Shown: positions 36,695-45,865, counted from the first letter of the stretch. The stretch is DNA of 64,000 bases from Streptomyces venezuelae (GCF_008642355.1 NZ_CP029193.1:5666001-5730000), one strand, 5' to 3'. A program made the numbers and translations. Notes: generated from the sequence alone by a model not told the origin.

Positions 36695-36861
36695 GAATCG
36701 ACGGTAGCCGCCGCGTACCCACCCAGAACAGGGTGAAGGGCCCTGAGCGAACCCGGAGAACACCCCGATGTCACAATGGGGGTCGCTTGTGCGTCCGTTC
36801 ACAAGATCGGCGCCGCCGAGCCCCGCTCCCCTCCTGTCGTCCGTCCCACCGAAGGTGACCC

Positions 36862-37212
36862 GTGGACATCAAAACCGCTTCCGCACTCCGCCGCCTCCGC
36901 CTGGTCTCCGTGCCCGAGGGCATCTCCTGGATCGTGCTGTTGGTCTGCACGATCATCAAGTACACGGTCTCCGAGGACTTCAACGTGGCGCCGGTGCTCG
37001 GCCCGATCCACGGCGTGCTCTTCGTCCTGTACGTGGTCTTCTGGCTCGACGCCTGGAACCGCGCCAAGTGGGACCTCGGGACCGCCGCCCTGTACTTCGC
37101 GTTCTCGTTCATCCCCGGCGGCGGCTTCATGGCCGAGCGCAAGCTGAAGCGCGAGGCCGAGGCCGCGGTGATCGCCTCGCGCGCCCGCAAGGAAGGCGTC
37201 GTGAACGCATGA
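36862..37212 (+). CDS. DUF3817 membrane protein
   Basis: A 116-residue membrane protein of the DUF3817 family (about three membrane segments). Typical segments: [40 protein letters not shown] and [20 protein letters not shown], ending in a basic ERKLKREAE tail. A second copy of the family lies at 47816-48148. The stop overlaps the next start (ATGA), so it is coupled with the MTH1187-type gene. Function unknown. The GTG start is placed by AAGGTGA. Confidence 0.88.
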   Translation: MDIKTASALRRLRLVSVPEGISWIVLLVCTIIKYTVSEDFNVAPVLGPIHGVLFVLYVVFWLDAWNRAKWDLGTAALYFAFSFIPGGGFMAERKLKREAEAAVIASRARKEGVVNA

Positions 37213-37502
37213 TCGTCGCCTTCTCCGTGACCCCGCTCGGGGTCGGCGAGGACGTCGGTGAGTACGTCGCCGACGCGGTCCGCGTGGTCCGCGAGTCGGG
37301 CCTGCCGAACCGGACCGACGCCATGTTCACCTCCGTCGAGGGCGAGTGGGACGAAGTGATGGACGTCGTCAAGCGCGCCGTCGCCGCCGTGGAGGCGCGT
37401 TCGCCCCGGGTCTCGGTCGTCATGAAGGCGGACATCCGCCCCGGTGTGACGGACGGCCTCACGTCGAAGGTCGAGACGGTGGAGCGGCATCTGTCCTCTT
37501 AG
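37209..37502 (+). CDS. MTH1187/YkoF-type thiamine-binding family protein
   Basis: A 97-residue protein of the MTH1187 (thiamine-binding-like) family. The fold starts [20 protein letters not shown] and has the core [20 protein letters not shown] and [20 protein letters not shown]. Members bind thiamine or related pyrimidines in YkoF-type transporters; here there is only one domain and no transporter. Overlaps the DUF3817 stop by four bases and ends at a strong terminator. Ligand not known. Confidence 0.88.
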   Translation: MIVAFSVTPLGVGEDVGEYVADAVRVVRESGLPNRTDAMFTSVEGEWDEVMDVVKRAVAAVEARSPRVSVVMKADIRPGVTDGLTSKVETVERHLSS

Positions 37503-37528
37503 GCGGACCGTGCGGCCGTGCCGACCCG

Positions 37529-37561
37529 AAAGCCCCCGCCCTGTTCCTGGGCGGGGGCTTT
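37529..37561 (+). terminator. Strong terminator after the MTH1187-type gene
   Basis: AAAGCCCCCGCCC (37529-37541) pairs exactly with GGGCGGGGGCTTT (37549-37561) over a 7-base loop, followed by TCT. It insulates the downstream TetR-controlled promoter. Confidence 0.9.
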
Positions 37562-37576
37562 TCTGCGCACCCCGAC

Positions 37577-37626
37577 TTGAGCGACTGCTCAAATCCCGCT
37601 ACCTTTCGTTTTGAGCAGTCGCTCAA
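37577..37626 (+). promoter_or_regulatory. Promoter with two nested operator palindromes
   Basis: TTGAGCGACTGCTCAA (37577-37592) and TTGAGCAGTCGCTCAA (37611-37626) each have 6-base inverted arms around 4 bases, and each is the reverse complement of the other, so the pair forms a larger palindrome. The first contains the -35 TTGAGC (37577-37582), 17 bases before the -10 TACCTT (37600-37605); the second covers the likely start site. A repressor bound to both would block the promoter. The TetR gene of this operon is the obvious candidate. Confidence 0.8.
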
Positions 37627-37650
37627 ATGGCGTTGACGTGGGGGTTTGCC

Positions 37651-38370
37651 GTGAGTCTGTACATCGAGGCGCGCATACGCGCCGATCTCGACGACCTCTG
37701 GGCACGCACCCAGGAACCCGATCAGCACCGACGCTGGGACCTCCGGTTCGGCGAGATCGACTACCTGCCGTGCGCGGAGGGCGAGCCGCAGCGCTTCCGG
37801 TACGCGACGCGCGTGCTGCCGTTTCTGACCGTCGCCGGCACCGGGGTCTCGGCGGGCGAGAAGCGGCGCCCGGACGGCACCAGGACCTCCGCTCTGCGCT
37901 TCGCGTCCCCGCACCCGCTCTCCCTCCTCGAAGAGGGCAGCGGCTACTGGCGCTACGTACCGGCGGAGGACGGCGACGGGGTCCGCTTCCTCACCGGGTA
38001 CGACTACCGCCCGCGCTGGGGGCGGTTCGGCGAGATCGCCGACCGGCTGGTCTTCCGGCCCGTCATGGGATGGGCGACCGCCTGGTCGTTCGACCGGCTC
38101 AGGCTGTGGCTGGAGCGGGGCGTCACTCCGGAGCGGGCTCTGGCGCACGCGGTCGCGGAGTGCGTCGTCCGGCTCCTGTGCGTGGCCGCCGCCGTCCTCT
38201 TCGTTCCCGTGGTGGCCCTTGCCGTCGCGGCCTCGGTGCTGGTGCTGCCGCCGCTGCCCACGACCCCGGCGGCCCGCCGTTGTCTGCGCAAGCCGCCGGT
38301 CCGCGCGCGCGAGCCGCGGGTTCTGTCCGGCCTCGGCCCGCTCACGAAGGCGGGGGGCCGGTACTCATGA
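37651..38370 (+). CDS. SRPBCC-like protein with C-terminal membrane segment
   Basis: A protein of about 239 residues. The N-terminal part (SLYIEARIRADLDDLWARTQ, then HRRWDLRFGEIDYLP) looks like an SRPBCC/polyketide-cyclase-type ligand-binding domain, and the C-terminal part has membrane stretches (around LVFRPVMGWATAW and CVAAAVLFVPVVALAVAASV). I assign it as SRPBCC-like with moderate confidence. The GTG at 37651 is preferred because a G-rich ribosome site precedes it; an ATG at 37627 abuts the second operator. First gene of the operon with DUF4166 and TetR genes, overlapping the next by four bases. Confidence 0.78.
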   Translation: MSLYIEARIRADLDDLWARTQEPDQHRRWDLRFGEIDYLPCAEGEPQRFRYATRVLPFLTVAGTGVSAGEKRRPDGTRTSALRFASPHPLSLLEEGSGYWRYVPAEDGDGVRFLTGYDYRPRWGRFGEIADRLVFRPVMGWATAWSFDRLRLWLERGVTPERALAHAVAECVVRLLCVAAAVLFVPVVALAVAASVLVLPPLPTTPAARRCLRKPPVRAREPRVLSGLGPLTKAGGRYS

Positions 38371-39056
38371 GCGGCGCCCCTTCGATCTTCCGGACCGCCA
38401 TGGGCGCCGACTTCCACCGGCTCCACCCGCAGCTCCAGCGGCGCTTCTCCGTCGGCCTCGCGGGCGGCGAGGCCTGTACGGGCCGTGGTGTCATGGACCG
38501 CATCTGGCACGGGCGGGGGTTCGTGAAGCCGTTCCTCGCCCTCGGCGGCACCCGAAACATCCTCGTCCCGCGCCAGGGCAGGAACGTTCCCTTCGTCATC
38601 GAGAACGTGCCGTACACCGACACGTACGGCCGTGAGACGGTGACCTTCGTGCGCACCTTCGACCTGCCCGGCGGGCCCCGCCGCTTCGATGCCCAGATGG
38701 TCCTGAGTCCCCAGGGCGACCGCGTGCTCGACTACCTCGGCACGCACCAGCACCTCGCCAGCGACCTCCACTTCCGCGCGCAGCCCGACGGCTCGCTCCT
38801 CATCCGCTCCGGCGAGCACCGCTTCCGCGAGGGGCCCGTGGACTGCCGCGTGCCCTCCCTCGTCGGGGGCGACGCGGAGGTCCGCGAGTCCTGGGACGAG
38901 GACGCGGGTCGCTTCCGCATCCAGGTCCGGGTGACCAATTCCCGCTTCGGGCCGCTGTTCGGCTACGAGGGGTCCTTCACGGCGACGTACACCGACGTCC
39001 GTACGTGCGGAGTCCGCCCCGGGCTCCGGCCGGTCCGCGAGGAGGCACGCGCGTGA
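38367..39056 (+). CDS. DUF4166 domain protein
   Basis: A 229-residue protein of the DUF4166 family. Segments: AMGADFHRLHPQLQRRFSVG, RIWHGRGFVKPFLALGGTRN, RNVPFVIENVPYTDTYGRET and the late GRFRIQVRVTNSRFGPLFGY with EGSFTATYTD. DUF4166 is often fused or adjacent to NAD-dependent saccharopine-dehydrogenase-like or SRPBCC proteins; its activity is not known. It overlaps both flanking genes by four bases, so all three are one operon under the nested operator. Confidence 0.88.
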   Translation: MSGAPSIFRTAMGADFHRLHPQLQRRFSVGLAGGEACTGRGVMDRIWHGRGFVKPFLALGGTRNILVPRQGRNVPFVIENVPYTDTYGRETVTFVRTFDLPGGPRRFDAQMVLSPQGDRVLDYLGTHQHLASDLHFRAQPDGSLLIRSGEHRFREGPVDCRVPSLVGGDAEVRESWDEDAGRFRIQVRVTNSRFGPLFGYEGSFTATYTDVRTCGVRPGLRPVREEARA

Positions 39057-39703
39057 GTGCGGCCAAGGACCCGGCCAAGAGCCTGGAGACCCGGACCAAG
39101 CTCCTGGAGGGCGCGTTGCGGACCCTCACGGAGCAAGGCATCGCCAAGACGTCCGCACGGAACATCGCGGCGACGGCAGGGGTCAATCAAGCCCTCGTCT
39201 TCTACCACTTCGGCTCCGTCGACGAGCTGCTCGCGGCGGCCTGCCGGCACGGTACGGAGCAGCGGGTCTCCCGGTACCGGGAGCGTCTCTCCGGGATCGA
39301 CTCCCTCTCCGGGCTGCTCGCCTTCGGGCGCGAGATGCACGAGGAGGAGCGCGAGGCGGGGCACGTCGCCGTGCTCGGCCAGCTGCTCGCCGGGTCGCAG
39401 ACGCAGCCGACGCTCGCCGCGGCGACGGCCGCGGGGCTCGCCCTCTGGATCGAGGAGATCGAGAAGGTCCTGACGCGGGTGCTGTCCGCGTCGCCGCTCG
39501 GGGAGTTCGTCGACGCGGTGGGGCTCGCGCGGGCGGTGGGGGCGTCGTTCGTGGGGATGGAGCTCTACGAAGGGGTGGACGCGGCGGGGGCGGAGCGGGC
39601 GCTCGACTCCTTGGAGTCGCTCTCCCTTCTCGTCTCCGCCGTCGAGGATCTCGGGCCGCTTGCCCAGCGGGCGGTCCGGCACCGCCTGCGACGGTTGCGG
39701 TGA
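39053..39703 (+). CDS. TetR-family regulator of its own operon
   Basis: TetR regulator of 216 residues. The helix-turn-helix spans about 14-58 (LLEGALRTLTEQGIAKTSAR, then VNQALVFYHFGSVDELLAAA). The GTG at 39053 has GAGGAGG about 7 bases upstream and overlaps the DUF4166 stop. As the last gene of the operon it probably represses the operon through the two TTGAGC/GCTCAA palindromes at 37577-37626. The HTH sequence VNQALVFYHFGS is like that of regulators of acyl-CoA or lipid genes, but no ligand can be named. Confidence 0.9.
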   Translation: MSAAKDPAKSLETRTKLLEGALRTLTEQGIAKTSARNIAATAGVNQALVFYHFGSVDELLAAACRHGTEQRVSRYRERLSGIDSLSGLLAFGREMHEEEREAGHVAVLGQLLAGSQTQPTLAAATAAGLALWIEEIEKVLTRVLSASPLGEFVDAVGLARAVGASFVGMELYEGVDAAGAERALDSLESLSLLVSAVEDLGPLAQRAVRHRLRRLR

Positions 39704-39888
39704 GCTCGGCTCCCCGCGACGCCCAGCGGGGGCAGGAGCCCCTTCACACCCCACCCTCCTCCGCAACCCCACCCAAACCGCCCACCATAAAACCGCCCGC
39801 ACGGGGGAACCCCGTTCGACACGCCCGGGTAAGTCCACTTTTGTGAGGGTATCGGCGGAACTTGGACCACCAGAACCTGGAGGGCGCT

Positions 39889-41685
39889 GTGCGGCAGCCG
39901 GAGGGCTACGACTACGAGACCCACAGCATGCTCGCCGGACCGCTCACGGAGCCGGACGGCGACAGCGGCACGTATCGCGTGCAGTACCGCTCGCTGCTCT
40001 CCGGCGAACCGCACCGAATACGTGCCGTCCTGCTCATGAGCCTCGCCCCCGTCCTCACGGGACTCCTGCTCGTCTATCTCGTGTGGCCCACTCACTGGAC
40101 CGAACGCGAGGGCGGCGACCGGTGGCTGATCGGGCTCGACATCACGATGCTCGTGGCGATCGGACTGATCGAGCTCTTCATGCTCGTCAACGTCGTGTCG
40201 ATCGCCCACGCGACGATGGTCGCGAGGGATCCGATACCCGTGCGTCCGGAGAGCGGGACGCGCGTCGCGTTCCTGACCACGTACGTTCCCGGCAAGGAAC
40301 CCCTGAGCATGGTGCGGGCAACGCTCGAAGGCGCCGTTCGGATACACCACTCCGGACCCCTCGACGTATGGCTCCTCGACGAAGGGGACAGCCCCGAGGC
40401 CAAGGCTCTGTGCGAGGAGCTCGGGGTCCGGCACTTCACGCGCAACGGTGTGCCCGAGTGGAACCGGAAGAAGGGCGCGCACAAGGCACGCACCAAGCAC
40501 GGCAACTACAACGCCTGGCTGGCGATGCACCACGCGGAGTACGACTTCTTCGCCTCCGTCGACACGGACCACGTACCGCTCCCCAATTTCCTGGAGCGGA
40601 TGATGGGGTACTTCCGGGACCCGGATGTCGCGTTCGTCGTCGGTCCTCAGGTCTACGGGAACTACACCACGCCCGTCACCAAAGCGGCCGAGTCGCAGCA
40701 GTTCCTCTTCCACGCGCTGATCCAGCGCGCAGGCAACCGCTACCGCGCCCCCATGTTCGTGGGCACGAACAACGTCGTGCGGATCAGTGCGCTCACGCAG
40801 ATCGGCGGACTCCACGACTCCGTCACCGAGGACATGGCCACCGGCTTCGAGCTGCACCGGCGCCGCAATCCGCTCACCAAGAACCACTGGCGGTCGGTGT
40901 ACACCCCCGACGTGCTGGCGGTCGGTGAAGGGCCCGCCTCCTGGACCGACTTCTTCACGCAGCAGATGCGCTGGTCGCGCGGCACGTACGAGACGCTGTT
41001 CAAGCAGTACTGGAAAGCGCCGTTCACGATGCCGCCCGGACGGCTCTTCTCGTACTCCCTGATGCTCGTGTACTACCCCATGACCGCCGTGAACTGGCTC
41101 CTCGGCATTCTCAGTTGCGTGCTGTTCCTGTGGTTCGGGGCATCCGGCACGCAGGTCGCCGCCTCCGTCTGGCTGATGCTCTACAGCGACGCGGCCGCCC
41201 TGCAGATCGGGCTCTACCTGTGGAACCGCCGGCACAACGTGTCCCCGCACGAGCCCGAGGGGTCCGGAGGGCTCGCCGGGATGGCGATGTCCGCGCTCTC
41301 CGCGCCCATCTACGCCAAGTCGCTCGGCGCCGCCGTCGTGCGCAGGCCGAGCCGTTTCGTCGTCACCCCCAAGGGCGGCGACGCGAGCCCGGACCGGCTC
41401 CTCACCTTCCGGATCCATCTGTTCTGGGCGTTCGTGCTCGTGAGCTCGCTGACCGCCTCCTTCGTCCTCGGCCACACCCACGTGGCGATGCGCACCTGGG
41501 CCGTCCTCGCCACGGTCATCTCCCTGGCACCCGTGTCCATCTGGGCCTACGGCCTCATCAAGGAGCGCAGGGCCCACCCGCAACCCCACCCGCAGCCACC
41601 GCGCGCCGCCCTGCGCGGCGAAGCCGCCCCCGAAGGCGAGCCGGAGCCCGCGTTCGCCACCGGCACGTCGACAGGAGGGAACTGA
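39889..41685 (+). CDS. cslA: Processive family 2 glycosyltransferase, CslA-like
   Basis: Membrane glycosyltransferase of about 598 residues with cellulose-synthase-like motifs: DVWLLDEGDS, the DXD FASVDTDHVPLPNF, the catalytic-base VTEDMATGFEL and QMRWSRG (Q-x-x-RW type). Two membrane segments lie N-terminal and about five C-terminal of the catalytic domain. With the downstream galactose-oxidase-like gene it reproduces the cslA-glxA pair that makes the beta-glucan-like polymer at Streptomyces hyphal tips. GTG 39889 has GGAGGG 4 bases away; a TTG at 39862 is the alternative. Whether this is the only copy in the genome is unknown. Confidence 0.85.
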   Translation: MRQPEGYDYETHSMLAGPLTEPDGDSGTYRVQYRSLLSGEPHRIRAVLLMSLAPVLTGLLLVYLVWPTHWTEREGGDRWLIGLDITMLVAIGLIELFMLVNVVSIAHATMVARDPIPVRPESGTRVAFLTTYVPGKEPLSMVRATLEGAVRIHHSGPLDVWLLDEGDSPEAKALCEELGVRHFTRNGVPEWNRKKGAHKARTKHGNYNAWLAMHHAEYDFFASVDTDHVPLPNFLERMMGYFRDPDVAFVVGPQVYGNYTTPVTKAAESQQFLFHALIQRAGNRYRAPMFVGTNNVVRISALTQIGGLHDSVTEDMATGFELHRRRNPLTKNHWRSVYTPDVLAVGEGPASWTDFFTQQMRWSRGTYETLFKQYWKAPFTMPPGRLFSYSLMLVYYPMTAVNWLLGILSCVLFLWFGASGTQVAASVWLMLYSDAAALQIGLYLWNRRHNVSPHEPEGSGGLAGMAMSALSAPIYAKSLGAAVVRRPSRFVVTPKGGDASPDRLLTFRIHLFWAFVLVSSLTASFVLGHTHVAMRTWAVLATVISLAPVSIWAYGLIKERRAHPQPHPQPPRAALRGEAAPEGEPEPAFATGTSTGGN

Positions 41686-41688
41686 TTC

Positions 41689-43665
41689 ATGGCCCCCATG
41701 GCCTACCGGCCTTCCAAGCGCACCAGGAAGACGCTCCTCGGAGTCGGCGCGGGCGCCCTGCTCGTCGGCCTGAACGCGCCCGCCGCGCTCTCCTTCGCCG
41801 AGGAGAAGTACCACGCGTACAAGATCGCCCAGCCCGGCTACAAGAAGAAGTACGGCTCCTGGAAACAGGTCAGCATTCCGGAGGAGTTCCGCACCAACGC
41901 CATTCACGCCGCGCTGCTCCACACGGGCAAGGTGCTGATCGTCGCCGGGTCCGGCAACGAGCAGAAGAAATTCGACGCCGGGTCCTTCGACACCGTGCTG
42001 TGGGATCCGAAGAACGACACGTTCAAGAAGATCCCGACACCCGAGGACTTCTTCTGCTCAGGGCACGCGCAGCTTCCCGACGGACGGCTTCTGGTGGCCG
42101 GAGGGACCGCCCGCTACGAACTGCTCGACGGGGAGGTCGAGCGGGCGGGTGGCGGCATGCGGGTGAAGAACGAGAATCCCGACAAGCCCGTCGTCCTGAA
42201 GAAGGGCACCAAGTTCCGGTCGCCCTCGGGTGTCGAGTACGTCAGCAAGTTCGACGTCGAAGTGCCCAAGGCCAAAAGGGACTTCCAGATCACGTACTCC
42301 AAGTCCGGTGTCATGCAGCCCTGGAAGACCAAGGTCAAGGCGAGCGAGGCGCGGGTCTTTGTCGAGGCGGTCCAGGACGGCGAGCAGTCCGTCACCGAGA
42401 AGTCCGCGCAGTACGAGATCGAGGGACTGACCGGTGAGGAGGCCGACAACACGTACGGCATCGCCGAGAAGATCGACATGGAGAAGCAGGACTTCCAGGG
42501 GATCAGGGCGGCGTACGAGTTCGACCCGAAGGCCGAGAAGTACGTTCCCGTGGAGCCGATGGAGAAGGCCCGCTGGTACCCGACGCTCGTCGGCCTGGAG
42601 GACGGCAAGGTGCTCGCGGTCTCCGGACTCGACGACGTGGGCGTCGTCGACCCGGGCGACAACGAGATCTACGACCCGAAGACGAAGAAGTGGACGGACG
42701 GGCCCAAGCGGTACTTCCCCACGTACCCCGCGCTCTTCCTCACCAAGGGCGGAAAGCTCTTCTACCCCGCCTCGAACGCCGGTTACGGGCCCGCGGACAA
42801 GGGCCGTGAGCCGGGTCTGTGGGACCTGGACACGAACAAGTTCGAGAAGGTCCCCGGCCTGGAGGACCTCGACCAGACCGAGACGTCGGCGTCCGTGCTG
42901 CTGCCGCCCGCCCAGGACCAGAAGGTGATGATCCTCGGCGGCGGGGGAGTGGGCGAGTCGGAGAAGTCGACCCGGCGGACCGCCGTCATCGACCTGAAGG
43001 AGGACAACCCGTCCTTCAAGACGGGGCCGCAGCTGCCGCAGGGCACGCGCTATCTGAACAGCGTCCTCATGCCGAACGACTCCGTCTTCACGACGAACGG
43101 GGCGTCGGACTACCGCGGACGCAGCGCGAGCAACATCCACAAGGCGCAGTTCTACGACCCGAAAACGAATGCGTTCCAGGAGGCCGCGGCGCCCGAGGTC
43201 GGCCGCAACTACCACTCCGAGGCGCTGCTGCTGCCCGACGGCCGGGTCGCCACGTTCGGCTCCGATCCGCTCTACGACAACGAGCAGAACACCAAGCTCG
43301 GCCACTTCGAGCAGCGCATGGAGATCTTCACGCCGCCCGCGCTCCACCGCGGCGGCGCCACCCGGCCGGTGCTCGGCGAGGGGCCCGAGGAACTGGCGGC
43401 CGACGGCCGCGCGACCTTCCGGATCGACCGCCCCGAGACCATCGCGTCGGCCCGTCTGATGCGGCCGAGCGCGGTCACCCACACGACGGACGTCGAGCAG
43501 CGGTCCATCGCGCTGGAGGTCAGCAAGGGCAAGGGCTCGGTGACGGTGGACGTGCCGCGCGAGGACGCGGCGCTCGTACCGCCGGGCTGGTACATGCTGT
43601 TCGTGACGGACACGGACGGCACGTCGTCCGAGGCGAAGTGGATCCACGTCGGTACGGACGACTGA
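41689..43665 (+). CDS. glxA: GlxA-like copper radical oxidase (galactose oxidase family)
   Basis: A 658-residue kelch-type copper radical oxidase with one N-terminal membrane anchor or signal (TLLGVGAGALLVGLNAPAAL). The metal and cofactor residues of galactose oxidase appear present: Cys123 in EDFFCSGHAQ, Tyr297 in ARWYPTL, Tyr508-His509 in RNYHSEALLLPDGR and His598 in AVTHTTDVEQ. The Cys-Tyr pair would form the radical cofactor. Kelch blades and a C-terminal immunoglobulin-like domain follow the family order. It lies 3 bases after cslA, placed by AGGAGGG. It oxidises or matures the CslA glycan in S. lividans. Confidence 0.9.
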   Translation: MAPMAYRPSKRTRKTLLGVGAGALLVGLNAPAALSFAEEKYHAYKIAQPGYKKKYGSWKQVSIPEEFRTNAIHAALLHTGKVLIVAGSGNEQKKFDAGSFDTVLWDPKNDTFKKIPTPEDFFCSGHAQLPDGRLLVAGGTARYELLDGEVERAGGGMRVKNENPDKPVVLKKGTKFRSPSGVEYVSKFDVEVPKAKRDFQITYSKSGVMQPWKTKVKASEARVFVEAVQDGEQSVTEKSAQYEIEGLTGEEADNTYGIAEKIDMEKQDFQGIRAAYEFDPKAEKYVPVEPMEKARWYPTLVGLEDGKVLAVSGLDDVGVVDPGDNEIYDPKTKKWTDGPKRYFPTYPALFLTKGGKLFYPASNAGYGPADKGREPGLWDLDTNKFEKVPGLEDLDQTETSASVLLPPAQDQKVMILGGGGVGESEKSTRRTAVIDLKEDNPSFKTGPQLPQGTRYLNSVLMPNDSVFTTNGASDYRGRSASNIHKAQFYDPKTNAFQEAAAPEVGRNYHSEALLLPDGRVATFGSDPLYDNEQNTKLGHFEQRMEIFTPPALHRGGATRPVLGEGPEELAADGRATFRIDRPETIASARLMRPSAVTHTTDVEQRSIALEVSKGKGSVTVDVPREDAALVPPGWYMLFVTDTDGTSSEAKWIHVGTDD

Positions 43666-43681
43666 ACGACCGGCATCGGTA

Positions 43682-43719
43682 GAAGGCCGCCTGCGGAGCC
43701 GCGTGCTCAGGCGGCCTTC
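43682..43719. terminator. Terminator between glxA and the GH6 gene
   Basis: GAAGGCCGCCTG (43682-43693) pairs exactly with CAGGCGGCCTTC (43708-43719). The right arm overlaps the last codons of the convergent GH6 gene. Confidence 0.75.
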
Positions 43720-44732
43720 GCGTTGCGCGCGAGGCCCAGCGCGTAGTCCGGCCACCACTGGCCCGCCGCCGGACCGCCCCGGCACGGTCCGTCCGAGTCG
43801 CCGGGCCGCTTGATCCACAGCACGGCGTCGACCAGCGGGTCGCCCGTGCGGTCGGTCGGCGGCGTGCCGAGGCCGCGTCCCGGCGGGTTGCACCAGGCGT
43901 CCTGACGGTCGCCCGCCAGCGGGCCCCTGCCGTTTCGGCTGGTGTCCATGACGAAGTGCTTGCCGCCGACCGTGGCCGACAGTGTGCGGCCGTACGCCTT
44001 GATCGTCCGGTCGCTCTGGAAGTTGGAGACGTTCAGGGAGAAGCCGTCGGCCTGCGCGACGCCCGCCTTCTGGAGCGGCTCGGTCAGCTTGCCGGGCTCG
44101 GAGATCCAGCCGGGGTTCCCCGCGTCGAGGTACACCGTGACCTTCGGCTGCCGCTTCAGCCGCTGGATCGCCTCGGAAAGCAGCTGGTAGCGGTCCTCGT
44201 GGTACTCGGCCGGGGTGCAGCCGTCCACGATGTGCGGGATCGCGTCGGGTTCGAGGACGACCAGCGCGGGCGCGTCGCCGATCGCGCCGGCGAACGTGTC
44301 CACCCAGCTCCGGTACTGGTCCGCGCTGCCCGCGCCGCCCGCCGAGTGCTGGCCGCAGTCGCGGTGCGGGATGTTGTACGCGACGAGCACGACGGTGCGG
44401 TTCTCCTTCGCCGCGCCCCGCACGGCCTGCGCGATGTCGGGCGCCGGGTCGTCGCCCGCCGGCCACACGGCCATGGGCTGCTCGGAGATGCGCCGCAGGG
44501 CCTCCGCGTCGCGCGTGCGGCCCTGCTGCCGCCACTGCTCGACCTGGCGTGCGGCGGGGCTGTCCGGGTCGACCCAGAAGGTCCCTTCCGGCGGCCCGGC
44601 GGACCCGGTGGCGGCCCCGCGCACGGTGGCCTCCTCCTTCGCGCCGGACGCGGATTCGGAGGAGCAGCCCGCCGGGAGCCCGAGGGCGGCGAACGCCGCC
44701 AGTGCCGTGAACGTGCGGAGCAGCCGGTGCAT
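43707..44732 (-). CDS. GH6 glucanase, probable lipoprotein
   Basis: A 341-residue exported glycoside hydrolase of family 6. The signal peptide ends in ALGLPAGCSSES, a lipobox-like sequence, so it may be lipid-anchored. GH6 motifs include PMAVWPAGDD at the start of the domain, APALVVLEPDAIPH with the catalytic acid Asp, TVYLDAGNPGW and FSLNVSNFQSD, and the late DAVLWIKRPGDSDG. S. coelicolor has a GH6 gene (cslZ) next to cslA-glxA; here it faces glxA. It probably trims the CslA glycan. No cellulose-binding module is present. Confidence 0.9.
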   Translation of the reverse strand: MHRLLRTFTALAAFAALGLPAGCSSESASGAKEEATVRGAATGSAGPPEGTFWVDPDSPAARQVEQWRQQGRTRDAEALRRISEQPMAVWPAGDDPAPDIAQAVRGAAKENRTVVLVAYNIPHRDCGQHSAGGAGSADQYRSWVDTFAGAIGDAPALVVLEPDAIPHIVDGCTPAEYHEDRYQLLSEAIQRLKRQPKVTVYLDAGNPGWISEPGKLTEPLQKAGVAQADGFSLNVSNFQSDRTIKAYGRTLSATVGGKHFVMDTSRNGRGPLAGDRQDAWCNPPGRGLGTPPTDRTGDPLVDAVLWIKRPGDSDGPCRGGPAAGQWWPDYALGLARNAKAA

Positions 44733-44789
44733 CCAGCCCCCTTGGGCGGTGGTGACGGTGACAGTGACGGTCAGTCAGCCCGGCAATCG

Positions 44790-45803
44790 TTACATAAAGG
44801 ACTGGTCACGGTCTTGAGCCACACCGCCCCCCGTGGCGAGGGCGGTGCCGAGCGGGGTGCACTCGTAGATCACCCGGTGTCCGTACCGCCGCGACACCAG
44901 GAGCCCGGCGCCCCGCAGCGCCGCCAGATGCGCGGAGACGGTCGACGGCGCGAGTCCGAGGCGGTGCGCGAGCTCCGACGTGGTGGCGGGCGCGTCGAGT
45001 GCGGCGAGCACGGTGGCGCGCCCCCGGCCGAGGAGCCGTACGAGCGCCTCGGGCGTACGGTCCGACGGCTCCGCCCACAGACCGGCCACGCCCCGCACCG
45101 GGTAGGCGAGCGTCGGCTGCCACGGGGCGTCGAAGCCGCTGACCACGTCCGGCCAGGAGAAGACGCTCGGGATCAGGATCAGCCCCTCCCCGGTCAGGTG
45201 CCGCACGTGTTCGTCGTGCCACTCGACGGTGAACGTCCCCGTGTCCCATGCCAGGCGCCGGTCCAGCTCCGGAAGCAGCCCGCCCAGTCCGACCTCCGCG
45301 AGCCGCCGCGAATGGAAGGCGACATCGGCCTCCAGGAGCGCCCGCAGCCGCGGCCACTCCGGTTCGATCAGCGCGTGCCAGGCCGCCTCCAGGGCGTCCG
45401 CGAGCTCCAGGACCGCGCCCGCCGGATCGGCGAGCATGGCCCGCCCCCTCGGGGAGTCGACGGCGCCCGGGGTGCAGGCGAGCGCCCGCGCCATGTCGTC
45501 CCGGGCGGCCACCGGATCGGCCGCGCGGACCCCCGCGATCTCCTCCTCGAAGCGGGCCGCGGGCCCGATCGGCGGCGGGCCGAGGAAGTCGGGCGAGTGC
45601 CCGCGCCGCGGCATCAGGAGCCAGAGCGCCGAGAGGTCGAGGTCACGGGCCGCCTCACGGATCCGGCGCAGCCACCGGGGGTGGTAGGCGTGGCGGTCGG
45701 GGCGCTTGAGGGTGCGTACGGCCTCCTGCGTCTCCCACAGCGGCGACACCGCGAACCGGCAGCGCAACAGGTCGTCCTGGCCGAAGTGGATGTGGAAGGG
45801 CAC
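44790..45803 (-). CDS. ArsR-like winged-helix regulator (DUF5937 type)
   Basis: A 337-residue regulator with a long N-terminal DUF5937-like domain (VPFHIHFGQDDLLRCRFAVS) and a C-terminal ArsR-type winged helix at about residues 260-330 (TTSELAHRLGLAPSTVSAHL, then GAGLLVSRRYGHRVIYE). The GTG at 45803 has AAGGAG 9 bases upstream; the much longer open frame upstream runs through the divergent promoter and MFS gene and is not real. It is divergent from the MFS gene and may repress it. Direct repeats lie in the shared region. Confidence 0.88.
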   Translation of the reverse strand: MPFHIHFGQDDLLRCRFAVSPLWETQEAVRTLKRPDRHAYHPRWLRRIREAARDLDLSALWLLMPRRGHSPDFLGPPPIGPAARFEEEIAGVRAADPVAARDDMARALACTPGAVDSPRGRAMLADPAGAVLELADALEAAWHALIEPEWPRLRALLEADVAFHSRRLAEVGLGGLLPELDRRLAWDTGTFTVEWHDEHVRHLTGEGLILIPSVFSWPDVVSGFDAPWQPTLAYPVRGVAGLWAEPSDRTPEALVRLLGRGRATVLAALDAPATTSELAHRLGLAPSTVSAHLAALRGAGLLVSRRYGHRVIYECTPLGTALATGGGVAQDRDQSFM

Positions 45804-45865
45804 GGGTCCGGGCTCCTTGTCGCGGTCTTTCGGCGGCCGGGCGATGTCGTCGCGGACGTGGCGCC

